Shown here piece after piece: positions 29,601 to 40,000 of a stretch of DNA of 64,000 bases. Position numbers and translations under genes: made by a program. The stretch spans positions 26,943,520-27,007,519 of the forward strand of contig NC_023758.2 of the NCBI RefSeq assembly GCF_000499845.2, given 5' to 3'. Source of the DNA: Phaseolus vulgaris. Lineage: Eukaryota > Streptophyta > Magnoliopsida > Fabales > Fabaceae. Below the pieces are notes generated by a model. The model saw only the letters and a list, made by a program, of their open reading frames with translations, did not search any database and was not told where the DNA came from. Position 1 is the stretch's first letter. Each line of letters starts with the position of its first letter.

Positions 29601-32600
29601 AATTTCCAAGGAAGAAGAAATGTTGGAGCAGAAGGGTCAGAAATCCTCCCAACAGAAAATAACGAAAACAAATATACTGCATCAAGCAGAAATACTCTCA
29701 AATCCCTCCACAAATCTGTCAAAGTAACTCATTGAATAAATTATGAGATTCAAATCAAAACCCTTCCCCTCACATGAAGCTGTCACATCACATGACTAAG
29801 TCTTTTGATGGGAGAAAGGAAAATTGGTATAATGCCCTATGCAGGAAAAGTACTGTGGGACCCCATGTCTGAATTTCAGGTATGCCACAATAAGAAGACC
29901 AAGGGCTTGTTTAGAGAAAACTTCTCCCTACGCACTTCTATAAGAAAAATATACGGAAAAATGAAATCAGTTTCTCTATGAGCTAAAATTAACTTATGCA
30001 AGTTAAAAATCAGATTTAGCAAAAGCTAAGAGGAAATAATTAATATAAATGAGTCTATTGTTAATTTAACTTACTGAAAAACTGATTTCAGTTTTTTCTT
30101 TTTCTCTCCTAGGAGAGCTTGTGGAGAAGTTTCTCCAAACTGACCCTCAGTCGTGTGAGAACCTTGTAAGCAAGGATCACAATTCCATACACACAAAATC
30201 ATGGAAACTATCCGTAACCCAAATAAAATTCAACAGCAGAAGCCACTCACTGTAATTTTCTTGCATTTTGCTTTAAAATACAACAAACCCCCATGAAAAG
30301 AGTTACAACTGCATAAAACCTTAACATCCTATACAGATCAAATCCCAGAAAATCCAATAAAGTATTTCATAAATCAATTCATTTTGACTAAATACACTTC
30401 CCCAAAGGAAAATCATTTTGGAGAAAACAGAAGCCAGGAAGAGCACCTAACCATATTTTAGGTGCCAACCAATATTTATGTAACAATGTATGACTGCTAA
30501 TGAATGACTATTATTCACACATGTTGATCAATACCAGTTACAAGTCATTACTGAAACTTCACATCAGTTTGTTTTATCGATCTTCTTCTATTGACTTGCA
30601 TCAGTGGCCCTTATTAACCCCTAGCATCGGCCATAACTACTGATGTTTTTATTTTACAAACAAAACATTTTTATAAAATATTTTCCAGAATGGAGAGTTT
30701 AGTGTCCACTCTAATCGTCCAATGCCATATACATACATATTTAAGATGAGGAATGCTAGTGAAAGATTCTTTTTAGCACATACTCTACTATTGGTAAATT
30801 AATTAAAATCTAGCACAAGAGCATGATAGAGAAAACGATAGAAAAAAAAGTGGGCCCAAATTGTATGCAGAAATGACACATGGCGGAAGCTGGATGGTTT
30901 TACAATACTATAAACTACAAAATTAGGGGAGAGAGTCATCAGATAAGTGAGAAACAAAATTTTGTTATTTCCAATAAATTTCAGTCAACAATAGAGTGTG
31001 TTAGAAAGTATAGTGCCAGAATATCTCATAAGATGTATGGAAATTTCTTCTTTGAGAAGGAAAGACAATGAGCGTCTATAACCCTACAAAACATATGCAA
31101 TGTGGGAAAGAATTCCAGTAGAAATAAAACACAGGTGAAGTGCTCTCAGTTGATGAGGGAAAAAAATGATACCAACAGAATATCAAAAACTGCATGATAT
31201 AGTTTTTTCCTGGCAGACTTCACCTTGTTCAACAACATCAGGTGGTGTTTGTGGTGATTTTCCTGACAACTGCAAACAACAAATTTCTATCATCGTCAAA
31301 ATAGAAATAGAATGAATGAAACATAGTAGGAAAATCAGATAATTTGACACTTCTTAAGCATGTCAACAGATAGCACTTTGAATTCCAAACTTGAACAATA
31401 CAGACAGGTAATGATATTTAGATTTACTTACATCTATATCTGTCAGTGAAGGACCCAGCTTATCCGCTAATGCAGAAAGATGCTCCTTTGCATCCTAAAG
31501 AAGAAATAAGCTTATTTAGCACCAGCTTTAAAGCTTTTCGCCAAAACAGATATACATGAATAAACCAAGAAGCGATTGCTCATTCAACAATTGGTATAAT
31601 TTAATTTTCATAACATGTATATATCACAAATGATGCAATTGTTTTCTAGGAAGACCATCCTCCCTAGAACCTTCAATTTATTTTTCCCTGTATAATTCAT
31701 AATCAGGCATGCCCATATCACAGAAAGTAAAGGCATAAAGTATAAACAGCAGCCTAGAACATAAATTTAATTAAGAAAAATCTTATTGTTTGGATTTGTT
31801 AACATTTATTTTTAAGTGGAGTAATTTATGTTTCAATATTTTACCTTAAAAGCAAGTTTGTTATAAAATTTAAAAGTAAATTTGTCAACCTAACACAAAA
31901 GCTACTTTTTATCACTTCTAGTCAAACCAAGGTTTCGAGGCAAAATTGGTCCTATCCAACAATAACCAAACATCATTTTCACTGAAATGACGTTTCCAGA
32001 AGGCAAAGTAACTCCTGATGTTCTCCACCATGCAACCAGACACATATAGCAAATAATAAATAAATATTTGCAGTTTGCACACGAATACTAAAATCCTCCA
32101 AAATTGAATTGCATGTAATTTGTTAATTTAGACTTTGGACAATCATACTGAGCAACACACATCAAAATGCCTCCTTTTTTTTGTATTTTGAGAATTTACA
32201 ATGCACGACTCAAGTTAAAGTTCCCCATAAAGTACGAATCTAAAATATAGTGGCTTTAAATCTTCCAAAATAAAAGTTTAGTAACTTAAAAACCTCTACT
32301 TACCAATTATAAATCTACAATAGCTTAGCAATTTCATTTGGCTGTATAACTATCTAAGATGCACATAGGAGTCCAGGAAGATAACAGTAACACTATGATT
32401 GAGTAAAAAAAACTGACACAGAAATCTAAGCATGACATTTATGCATGCATCAGCTCGATCCTGACTTTCCAAATGGTTTGACCACCAAATTCAAATGCAA
32501 CATGAAAGGCGGCATAAAATTACCTCATCAAGATAGTCAACGTCGAGATCACCAGAATTATCTACATTTCCAAACATGAACCCAAGAAATCGATTACCCT

Positions 32601-33049
32601 TGCCAGAGTCCTCATATTCTTCTTCATCATCTATCATTTCAAATTCATCACACATGGAGTTAACAAACTAAACCAAACAACAAACCATATAAGACACTAG
32701 AACACCACGTGAACTGCAGTTACATATATCCCATTTCAGCACACAGCCACTAACTCAAAATTTAGCCTAACCATTTCCACCCTACTCCCAACTCTAAACC
32801 TAAATATGATAACAAACAGCCTGAACAAGCAAACGAAACATTTTTCGAGCCTACAACACTGACCAACTAGAATATACATCCAATTTCGCAACCCTCTAAC
32901 CATATTGAAGCTATTTATTTTTCCTTTATTTTGATTTTTTTCTTTTCCCTGTTCCTATCCCTTCTCATGCTACAATTCCCCAATTTTCGTTGCAGACATT
33001 TACCTTCGTCCCTCCCATCCTGCGAGGGGCTAGCCGAATCGTAACCCAT
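8607..33049 (-). CDS. TAF1: Transcription initiation factor TFIID subunit 1 (TAF1), complete, 21 exons
   Basis: Largest TFIID subunit, a nuclear scaffold that contacts TBP and reads acetylated histones. Exons in transcript order: 33049-33004, 32630-32524, 31494-31432, 31269-31224, 29443-29195, 26005-25887, 24251-24095, 23856-22743, 21626-21424, 21288-21051, 17479-17143, 16900-16691, 16225-16133, 15735-15532, 14244-14038, 12634-12148, 11973-11789, 11644-11522, 10899-10837, 10371-9295, 8972-8607. Phases close exactly to 1897 residues plus TAA. Landmarks: N-terminal FLGFMFGNVDNSGDLDVDYL; acidic stretch; ubiquitin-like domain about 668-755 (MKIIIKSLGGKG to LLHLVRSK); TAF1 core (DUF3591 type) about 780-1250; CCHC knuckle C1412, C1415, H1420, C1427, split by an intron; basic KKKKKKKK region; C-terminal bromodomain about 1780-1885 with HKYNDG carrying the conserved Asn. 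Length matches Arabidopsis TAF1/HAF proteins. Large introns hold retroelements. No frameshift or missing domain was seen. Confidence 0.96.
16352..16595. mobile_element. Tourist/PIF-Harbinger-like MITE in a TAF1 intron
   Basis: A 244-bp AT-rich segment begins GGGTTAGTTTTG and ends CCAAACAAGCCC. Its imperfect inverted ends start with GGG and it is flanked by TAA on both sides (16349-16351, 16596-16598), the 3-bp target duplication typical of PIF/Harbinger. It has no coding capacity. It lies between TAF1 exons 12 and 13. Confidence 0.6.
18590..20800 (+). pseudogene. Decayed Ty1/copia polyprotein remnant in TAF1 intron 10 (antisense to the gene)
   Basis: Pieces of a copia Gag-Pol in order on the plus strand, spread over several frames with stops: Gag zinc knuckle (CQICLKFGHTANVYH) near 18690; GAG-pre-integrase (WHNKLGHSNSH) near 19356; integrase core (YYVSFVDACSRYTWIIPIK) near 19590; start of reverse transcriptase (VKQALKDANWLAAMQQEYDA) near 20610. 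The rest of RT and RNase H is missing, so the copy is 3'-truncated. No paired LTRs could be defined. It lies in the 3.57-kb intron 17480-21050. Confidence 0.85.
24341..24505. repeat. 83-bp tandem duplication in TAF1 intron 6
   Basis: Two near-identical head-to-tail units (about 24341-24423 and 24424-24505). Both contain GTGTAAGCATTACTAATTGG, GGGCTTATAGCA and GCGGTATAC and differ at a few bases. Confidence 0.85.
26216..28690 (+). pseudogene. Decayed Ty1/copia element in TAF1 intron 5 (antisense to the gene)
   Basis: A likely LTR (about 26216-26490) is followed by TGGTATCTGGAGCC at 26495, resembling the initiator-tRNA-Met primer-binding site of plant copia elements (usual form TGGTATCAGAGC). 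Downstream, interrupted plus-strand pieces match copia Pol: integrase (FVTFIDNYS) near 27150, the late-integrase motif like YHRTQKGY near 28040, and an RT piece reading EVYMEQPPGFIAQ near 28620. Many stops and frame changes show it is dead. A TRIM is inserted in it. No 3' LTR was recognised. Confidence 0.8.
27283..27627 (+). mobile_element. TRIM (terminal-repeat retrotransposon in miniature), about 345 bp, nested in the copia remnant
   Basis: Two direct repeats of about 120 bp (27283-27406 and 27508-27627) both start TGTTRAAGATCCCACA. They share CAAATTATA, ATATAA(G/A)TG, TTTTGTGAG and TAAAGTCC. Directly after the first is TGGTATCAGAG (27407-27417), an initiator-Met tRNA primer-binding site. 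ATTCA occurs immediately before (27278-27282) and after (27628-27632), a 5-bp target duplication. There is no ORF. Similar short elements are common in legume genomes (general knowledge). Confidence 0.8.
29902..30147. mobile_element. MITE-like inverted-repeat element in TAF1 intron 4
   Basis: A segment of about 246 bp has imperfect inverted ends: left AGGGCTTGTTTAGAGAAAAC, right (reverse complement) AGGGTCAGTTTGGAGAAAC. Both continue into CTTCTCC. It is non-coding. The ends resemble the GGG-starting Tourist-like ends of the element at 16352, but no matching target duplication remains, so the family call is uncertain. Confidence 0.5.
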
Positions 33050-34590
33050 GCTGTCCGACCAGAGCTATTGGAATTATAGCCCAAATTCAGCACAAACTCA
33101 TCACAGCAGCTCCAGAACAAAATTCCAGCAAAATCAATTCCAATTACTGTCTTCTTCAAGTGCTTCTGTGCCTCGAAAACCCTATTTAAACTTCACTAAC
33201 CCTATTCCACTCTGCAATTTTCCTCTTCATCCCCTAAAGAAAACGAAGCCCGCAAATTAGGTTTCCTCTCCACGAACCGGATTAAATTCAGCAGAACCGA
33301 ATACTGCCTGGACCGTGAACGGACGAAGGGTTTCAGCAATCAGCGTTTAGAGTTGATCGATTCAACAATTGAGTTGCAGCTTGTTGTTACCCCACAGTGT
33401 GTTATGTATTTCCAAATGAGATCGTTCGTTTCATTTCGCCGTCGAGGAGGAAAAGAGAGGCGAGCGCATGCGGACGTGGCGGAGGAGGGCACAAGGTTGA
33501 GAAAACCCTCAAGATGATGCTTGAGATCTGCGACTACGTGTTCGTCGCCGTCCACGGTGTTGGGGAGAAGACCCTCTTTTCCGAATTGAGTTGCAGCTTG
33601 TTGATGCCGCACGGTGTGTTATTTATTTATTTCAAAGTGAGATCGTTGGTTTCTTGGGGGAGAGGATGTGACACGAAGAGGGTGATATTCTTGACTCTCA
33701 CCAATTGCTTCCTGCACCCCTAAACTTCTACAAAATACAAAAAAAATTAGGATAAAACATTTCAAAAATACCTAGTGGAAACACCTGTAAATAAATAAAG
33801 AATTTTATAGTTCTATAAAAAGTAACTTTTTTACTGTAAAAAATTAATTGGTTTAAAAAATGAATACAAAATTATAGAATGAGATGTATTAATAAAAGTA
33901 AAATTGATAATAAATTATATGCACTCAGAAGAAATATCTTTATAAATAGTTATAAACAATAATTTTAATTAAAAATATAATATGTTTTTACATTACGAAA
34001 TAGGGAATTTTATTAAAATATTTATATTGATAAGTTTTACTATATTTTTTAAGTTTTTAGTGCTCTTAACAATCAATACATATCTGTGTTACCTTATTTT
34101 ATAAACTCAATTATTCTAATATTAGTAAAAAAAATACTTTTAATTAAATTTAAGTTAAGTTATATATTTTAGATTTTTTTTAACTAAATTTATATGGGTA
34201 ATTCTTTAAAATAAATAAATTTATTATGCTTTTTTTTATATTTTATTTTCTTTTTCTTTTTTTTATGTATGGTCCCAATATCAAATATTAGTTTTTAAAA
34301 TACAATCATTTAGCTAATTAAAACAAACTATATTATATATACGTGTAAAATTCTAATTTAGGTATACGTTGATATACATAACTATTCATAAGTTAGTTAT
34401 TAATATTAAAGTGAAAATATTAATATATGTTAATGTGTATTTTGTAAAATAAAAAAATATGATGCATTGATATGTTAAAAGTTAAAAATGTCAAAAGTCA
34501 AAATTGGTGTGAGTTAAATCTTAATCTAGCTATGCACTTACCTCATAAAAAACTCCACTCATAACACAGGGACAGAATCTTACAAAAAGC
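33050..34590. other. Divergent intergenic region between TAF1 and MED32
   Basis: Shared upstream DNA of two divergent genes. TAF1 leader sequence should start somewhere after 33050; the exact start site is not visible. 33340-33720 is unusually GC-rich and open on both strands without a recognisable product. Two partial direct repeats there (33367 and 33594) share AATTGAGTTGCAGCTTGTTG and GAGATCGTT. 33720-34500 is plain AT-rich DNA. Confidence 0.6.
33367..33655. repeat. Imperfect direct repeat upstream of TAF1, two units 227 bp apart
   Basis: Units at about 33367-33433 and 33594-33655 share AATTGAGTTGCAGCTTGTTG, then a CACRGTGTGTTAT block, then GAGATCGTT(C/G)GTTTC. The spacer between them is GC-rich. 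This looks like a local segmental duplication, possibly in the TAF1 5'UTR. Confidence 0.7.
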
Positions 34591-34591
34591 A

Positions 34592-34723
34592 TATAAACTT
34601 TGACAGAGGAATAAACAACAGAGGAGTTTTCATTTCAGGTGTTGGTTAATTAGGGTTCGTCGACGCGCAAAGCTCTCGTCCCACACGCACAAACAAAGAG
34701 ACATTCTTCATCAAACCGAAACG
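34592..34723 (+). promoter_or_regulatory. Putative MED32 TATA box and 5'UTR first exon
   Basis: TATAAA at 34592-34597 is followed about 35-60 bp later by a GC-richer leader-like segment (AGGGTTCGTCGACGCG near 34650). This ends at a plausible donor, ACG|GTATCT, after 34723. The matching acceptor, AAGCAG|GCCAAATGG, is just upstream of the MED32 start codon. This is inference from sequence appearance. An alternative first exon ending AAA|GTGAGT at 36023 is also possible. Confidence 0.45.
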
Positions 34724-35172
34724 GTATCTCTCAACAGATTTGTGCTCTGCATCTTGAATTGCCAATGATATATGTTTTCTTGGTATGAATTAGAGGTAGG
34801 GTAAGGATTATTTGTCTGACACTGCAAATTGGGGTTGTGTATGATGCATTTCTGTTATCATTGTTTCAAACCAAGAAATAAGAAACAGTGATTTAATTGA
34901 ATTTAGTTCTCGTGTGGCTAGGTCAGATAAACTAAACTAATTCTTGCTGTGCTTGTATATTAGTTTGTTTTCCAGTGGCCTTCTAATTTAAAAGTCTAAT
35001 TTGCACCTGATCATCAGAAATAGCCCAATGAGATTCAATGATTAAGTGGTTAAATTATATTATCTCTCTTGATTTTGTGTATGCCCTAAGAACTCGGCTG
35101 ATCATTCTGAAGATAACAGTTATATCGATTTGAATGCCTATCTTGAGAAGAAATATAGTTCAATGTCTATGT

Positions 35173-35470
35173 CATAAGAATGTGCCTCAATCAATTAGTA
35201 TATATGTTGAATGGTTATTGCTGAATATGTTCTAGGACAACTGCAAGAAAGATTCTCAAACTCAAGAGTCTAAGTATTACTTCACATGAGAAAGAAAATT
35301 AAGTCATAAAAATTAAATATATGCCATAAGAATGTGCCTCAATCAATTAATATATATGTTGAATGGTTATTGTTGAATATGTTCTAGGACAACTGCAAGA
35401 AAGATTCTCAAACTCAGAAGTCTAAGTATTAGTTCACATGAAAAAGAAAATTAAGTCATAAAAATTAAAT
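35173..35470. repeat. 152-bp tandem duplication in the putative MED32 leader intron
   Basis: Two head-to-tail units, 35173-35324 and 35325 to about 35470, start CATAAGAATGTGCCTCAATC and both contain GAATATGTTCTAGGACAACT. They differ at only a handful of positions, implying a fairly recent duplication. Confidence 0.9.
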
Positions 35471-35630
35471 AATTAGAAATTGATAAATATCAAATTTCTA
35501 TGTACAATCCTCTAATTATGTTTGTTAATATTTGTCTATCGTCTAATATCTGATTTATTTTCTGGAGATTTTTACAAATAAGAGATGTACTTAGATTGAC
35601 CCCTGTTGAGTATGATCTATTCTCAGACAT

Positions 35631-36205
35631 TCTTTAAAAAATACACTGCTCCAAATTCAACTGACAAAACCAAATGAAATTTGCAAAAAGATTTTGCAAT
35701 TAAAAGAAACAGAGAGCATTCCAAAAAAAAAACTGCACCTCAATTAAATGAAAAAAGTATAATTTGGAGCACATCTTGTATTTTGCAGCCCAATAAAAAA
35801 AAATCTTAATTACAACCCTAATTCCACACCACCCAACGGCACCACCGGGACAACCGTCGACCTGCAACGCGCGACCACCGCACGAACGCACAAACCGCCA
35901 CCACCGCGCCACGTCCTCTGCCCAATCGCCACCACCGCCGCACTCGTTCAGAGAAGACGCACCACCTCCGCTCCAGAGAAGATGCAATGTGACTGAAACC
36001 AAAACGCAACGCGAAACCCTAAAGTGAGTTTATTCCATTTAATTTTCCCCATTCAGAACGATATCTTTTTGGTTAAAACGAAAACTCAACTGAACTCGCC
36101 AACTCAGAGCAGACTCGCGAGTTTGAACAAGTTCTTTCCGAGTCTGCCAAATTTACTCAAAAACCGAGTTTACTGCCGAGTTGATTCGCAAGTTTCACAA
36201 CCATG
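35631..36205 (-). mobile_element. Diverged hAT-like element, related to the one at 54432, in the MED32 leader intron
   Basis: Read on the minus strand from 36205, this segment begins CATGGTTGTGAAACTTGCG, closely matching the left end of the 54432 element (CATGGTTATCAAACTCGCG). It then follows the same order of blocks: ACTCGG repeats, a GTGGTGGCG/GGTGGTCGCG-rich stretch, GGTGTG(G)AATTAGGGT, TATTGGGCTG, and near 35631 the block TTAAAAAATAYACTGCTCC. The far inverted end was not found, so the copy is truncated or decayed there. No 8-bp target duplication could be assigned. Confidence 0.6.
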
Positions 36206-36647
36206 ATTGTAAATTGAATTGAAATCTTCTTGATTGGCTACAATGACAGATTCGAATTTATAATATCAGGGTTTGGCAGATTTTAGTTTCACTGTATTAG
36301 ATTCATAACCAGTAATTTTCTTTTACCTTATAATATTTCTATTCCTGATCACATACTTGATAAAATGTAATTGATGGATCTGTGTATAATATATGTTTAT
36401 AGGGTGCTTGGTATACCAGTGTTTCTCCTACCACCTTCTTTTTTTGATAGTTCAACAATTCATACTGTGTTGTGTTTCTTAGTGATATTTTAGTCTTGCA
36501 TACAAATATATTATCTGGATAGGAGACAAATAGCTTGTGATATTAGTAGCTACTGTTCTCAAGCTTTAATTCCATTGGTGTTACTTTCCCTTAGGATCTG
36601 TAGTTACAAGAATCTTAGAATTGATTTGTTTAACACAAGCAGGCCAA

Positions 36648-37088
36648 ATGGACAGTGTAGTTGATTCTCTGAATAATGCCTATCAAGATTTTGTTGCCGC
36701 CGCTGCCAATGTGTTAGAAGCGAAAGAAAGTGCCGGTTCTGTTAAAACAACAGCAACAGATACTGCTCTGGAGAACTTTAAGCAGAAGTGGGAATTGTTT
36801 AGAGTAGCATGTGATCAAGCTGAGGAGTTTGTGGAGTCTGTGAAGCAAAGGATAGGATCCGAGTGTCTGGTGGATGAGGCAACAAGGCCTGTGGCAGGAA
36901 AACCTGGACAAGCTACCATGACTGGTCTTCCTCCCATAAGTGCAGTTCGGTTGGAACAGATGAGTAAAGCAGTTCGATGGCTTGTCATTGAATTGCAGCA
37001 TGGTTCTGGAGCTAGTTCTGCTAATTCAGCTCTTTCCCATCCCTCAGCTGCATTTGATGCGAGATTTTCTGAAGATGCTACTCAATAG
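36648..37088 (+). CDS. MED32: Mediator of RNA polymerase II transcription subunit 32
   Basis: A complete 146-residue protein encoded in one exon. It begins MDSVVDSLNNAYQDFVAAA and contains DTALENFKQKWELFRVAC and PPISAVRLEQMSKAVRWLV, the strongly conserved core of plant MED32 (the tail-module subunit aligned with MED29/MED2 of other eukaryotes). It acts in the nucleus as part of Mediator, linking activators to RNA polymerase II. The ATG at 36648 is chosen over the upstream in-frame ATG at 36621 because the family starts MD(S/N), and because AG at 36641-36642 looks like a splice acceptor, placing the upstream codons in an intron. Length agrees with the family. TAF1 lies divergently upstream. 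Confidence 0.95.
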   Translation: MDSVVDSLNNAYQDFVAAAANVLEAKESAGSVKTTATDTALENFKQKWELFRVACDQAEEFVESVKQRIGSECLVDEATRPVAGKPGQATMTGLPPISAVRLEQMSKAVRWLVIELQHGSGASSANSALSHPSAAFDARFSEDATQ

Positions 37089-40000
37089 CATTAGGGTAAC
37101 TGTGATGATTAATGTTACATATTTCTGTATGCTGATCTTGCTTAGGTACTGCTTTAGCTAATATTAAGTATTAGCTCTTTGTTAAGCTGTTAAAGAGTGT
37201 AACTTGTGTGCATTGTGCATGAGACAACAATCCTTAATTTTATGTTGGTGATAATTAATGTATTTTATTTTACCCTATAAATTAACATGAGTGAATTTAT
37301 TAAACACTGTAAAATGTATTCATACAAGTAGTGCAATTCAGAAATTTCATTGACACAAAGACCACATCCAAACTATATACATTGTATTGTAGATAAGAGG
37401 ACCAACGAAGTATACAACAGATTGATTAAATTAAATTCACTCCAAAATATGAAATAGAACATGTAACCAATTCTTTAAATTAATTCAACTATTAAATATG
37501 AAATACAACATGTAGAAATGCCCACAAATTTAAAAGTAATTGGAATATGTAGTTTGAAATAATTTTTTAATATTTTAGTATGGAAAGTCTATATTAATTT
37601 TGAAATATTTTGGATTGTTCATTTCAAAATATTTTATAAATATATATTATTAGAAACAGGATGTGCTTCGTAAAACAGTTTAGAATTTATTTAAAAAATT
37701 GAAATGATTTTAACAATTGTATCTTTGATTTAAATATTTGTTGCATCTATTTGTATTTAATTATCGAAGGCAACATGTCTTTTGAGAAAATTAAGGACCA
37801 TCCATTCGACCCAATATTTTCACTAGTGCTACCCCCTTTTTTATATATGCACTGTATATTTTTTTGAAAACCTTAGGCCCATTCAGCTGGCCAAACCTTT
37901 TACTATTTACCACTACTTCTTTTATTTATAGATCTACCAGTTCTTATTTTGTTTAAAAAGTTTCGGCTCATTCATTAGGTCCAAATCTTCTGCTATTTGC
38001 TATTTATTTTTTAAAATATACCATCACCAACGTTTTTTTAAAGTAAAATAAAAAATAAATAAAAATATAATTTTTTACACTAAATTTTAGATACATGTAT
38101 GATTTTTGAGTATTTATATGACCATTCACATTACCTTCTATTATTTCCAACAAAAATTAAAAAATATATTTTCTTTTAAATAAATTTTACACAAATAGTG
38201 AACAATATCGGTGTACCGTTTGTATTATCTTTGTTTACGGTATGATTTGTAAATAATATTAAGCATAATCGTTTCCATTGTGTAGTAGTCCAAACAAAGT
38301 GACTTATAAAAAACATAAAATCTTAAAGAAATAAAATTAAAAAAAAATCTAAATTAAAAATATATAACTTAAAAAACTTTTTGATTTTTAGAACTGCATA
38401 AACCATAATTTTTCATTGTAAATGAAAATAAGTAGTATTCAGGCCAATCATTGTCGGACAAATTAAAAAAATTCCAAAAATATATTTTTTTATTCATGCA
38501 TTTTATATTTTTTCTTTTTCGAGATAAAGTAAATATTTTTAAGAACCCACACTCATTTTCACGTTGGACATTGTATTTTGCAAAGCATAGTTTTAGGTTT
38601 TTCTGTAGTTTTAATTGTAACTCTTTTATTTTTTTGAATTTTTTTTTCGTCCCACAATAATCCCGATAGTGACATAGACTTACAAAAAGACTTCACAGTG
38701 TTCTACCAAACACTTGAGTCTTACATGATCTATTGTTGAAAACATCCATCTTAAAAATGACACATTATCTTATTTTATGTTTTCAATACTTAATCAAAAC
38801 TATAGGAGTTAGACTTTTGTTCTAACACATTACTATTACTTTGCTTGAAGTTGTGCACGGTGATGATTGATGCTCATAAGGTGTTATGTGTAGTATTCAC
38901 TAGTCAACACAAGAATCTTGAATTAAGCAATGCAAACCAAATCATTGTTTGTCAGTGTCTTTAATCCTTGAAACAATTACTAGATGAATTGTGGCGCGCA
39001 ATTGTTTTTTCTTTTCGTGGCTTGAATCAGTGATACATTTGAAGTTGTTGCAACTTTCATTTGGATCGAACAATCTTTGGTGATTGAATCGTAATAGCAT
39101 GAACATATTGTTTAAAGATACACTTATGATTCAGTTTCGTTGAATTGTAAATGAGATTTCCTAATTCGAGCATTTCCTTAAGCAACTATTGAGCATCAAT
39201 TTTTTAGGTCAAATTCATATGTTAATTTGGAAATATTTAACACAATGAAGAAATTGAAAGTGCAACAACTCCTTACATCAATTTGTTTGGTGCTTTATTC
39301 GAATATTGGAGAATAATCTATTGCAAGTGGTGGCAATTGGTACAATAATTAAATTTCATTAGCAATAAAGATAAGTGTCATTCAATTTGAGAATTTTTAA
39401 TGAATTGAAACAATGAAAGAAGCAAGTGTGTGAACAAATTTCTTATATTTCTTTGAATTGATTTAAAGTGGTTTAATTCTACATGAATAATGTGTATCAA
39501 TTTTAAACAGTGGTTTTATTCAATGTGAAATTAATTCAAGTATGAGTTGTTCAATTACAAAGTATTTGATTTAGTATAGTGCAATAGCATTCTAGAAAAT
39601 AACTACAATGCTTGTTTATGTTTTAGTGATATTTGTTAAGTCTTGGTTGTTGTTTGGATGACTTTATTTGCGTGGCAATCTATTGAATGATGGAGTTGGT
39701 CCAATCGATGCAATCAATAATTTTATTCAAATCAATTTTGTTTTGTGACCATTTGAACTGAAGTAGTGTAATATTTAAAGAGTGTAAATGTGTTGATTAA
39801 CTCATATAATTGTTAAATTTTCTTGATCTTTCGGGTGCTATTTTTTTATTCTTAATTGGACTTGAGTCTCTAGTCCATTAATTTCTTTGAGTTCTTAATT
39901 TTCTTGTATCCTAATTATGAAATGTAGTTTTATGTGATAACTTATTAGAGAATCTTAACTTGATTTTTTTTAATTATTTATCTTTACTTTGTTTTGCAAT

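Noticed and set aside
35700..36009. Minus-strand Gly/Trp/Arg-rich ORFs near MED32
   Set aside because: They come from the GC-rich tandem block of the hAT-like relative; the same artefact appears in the 54432 element.
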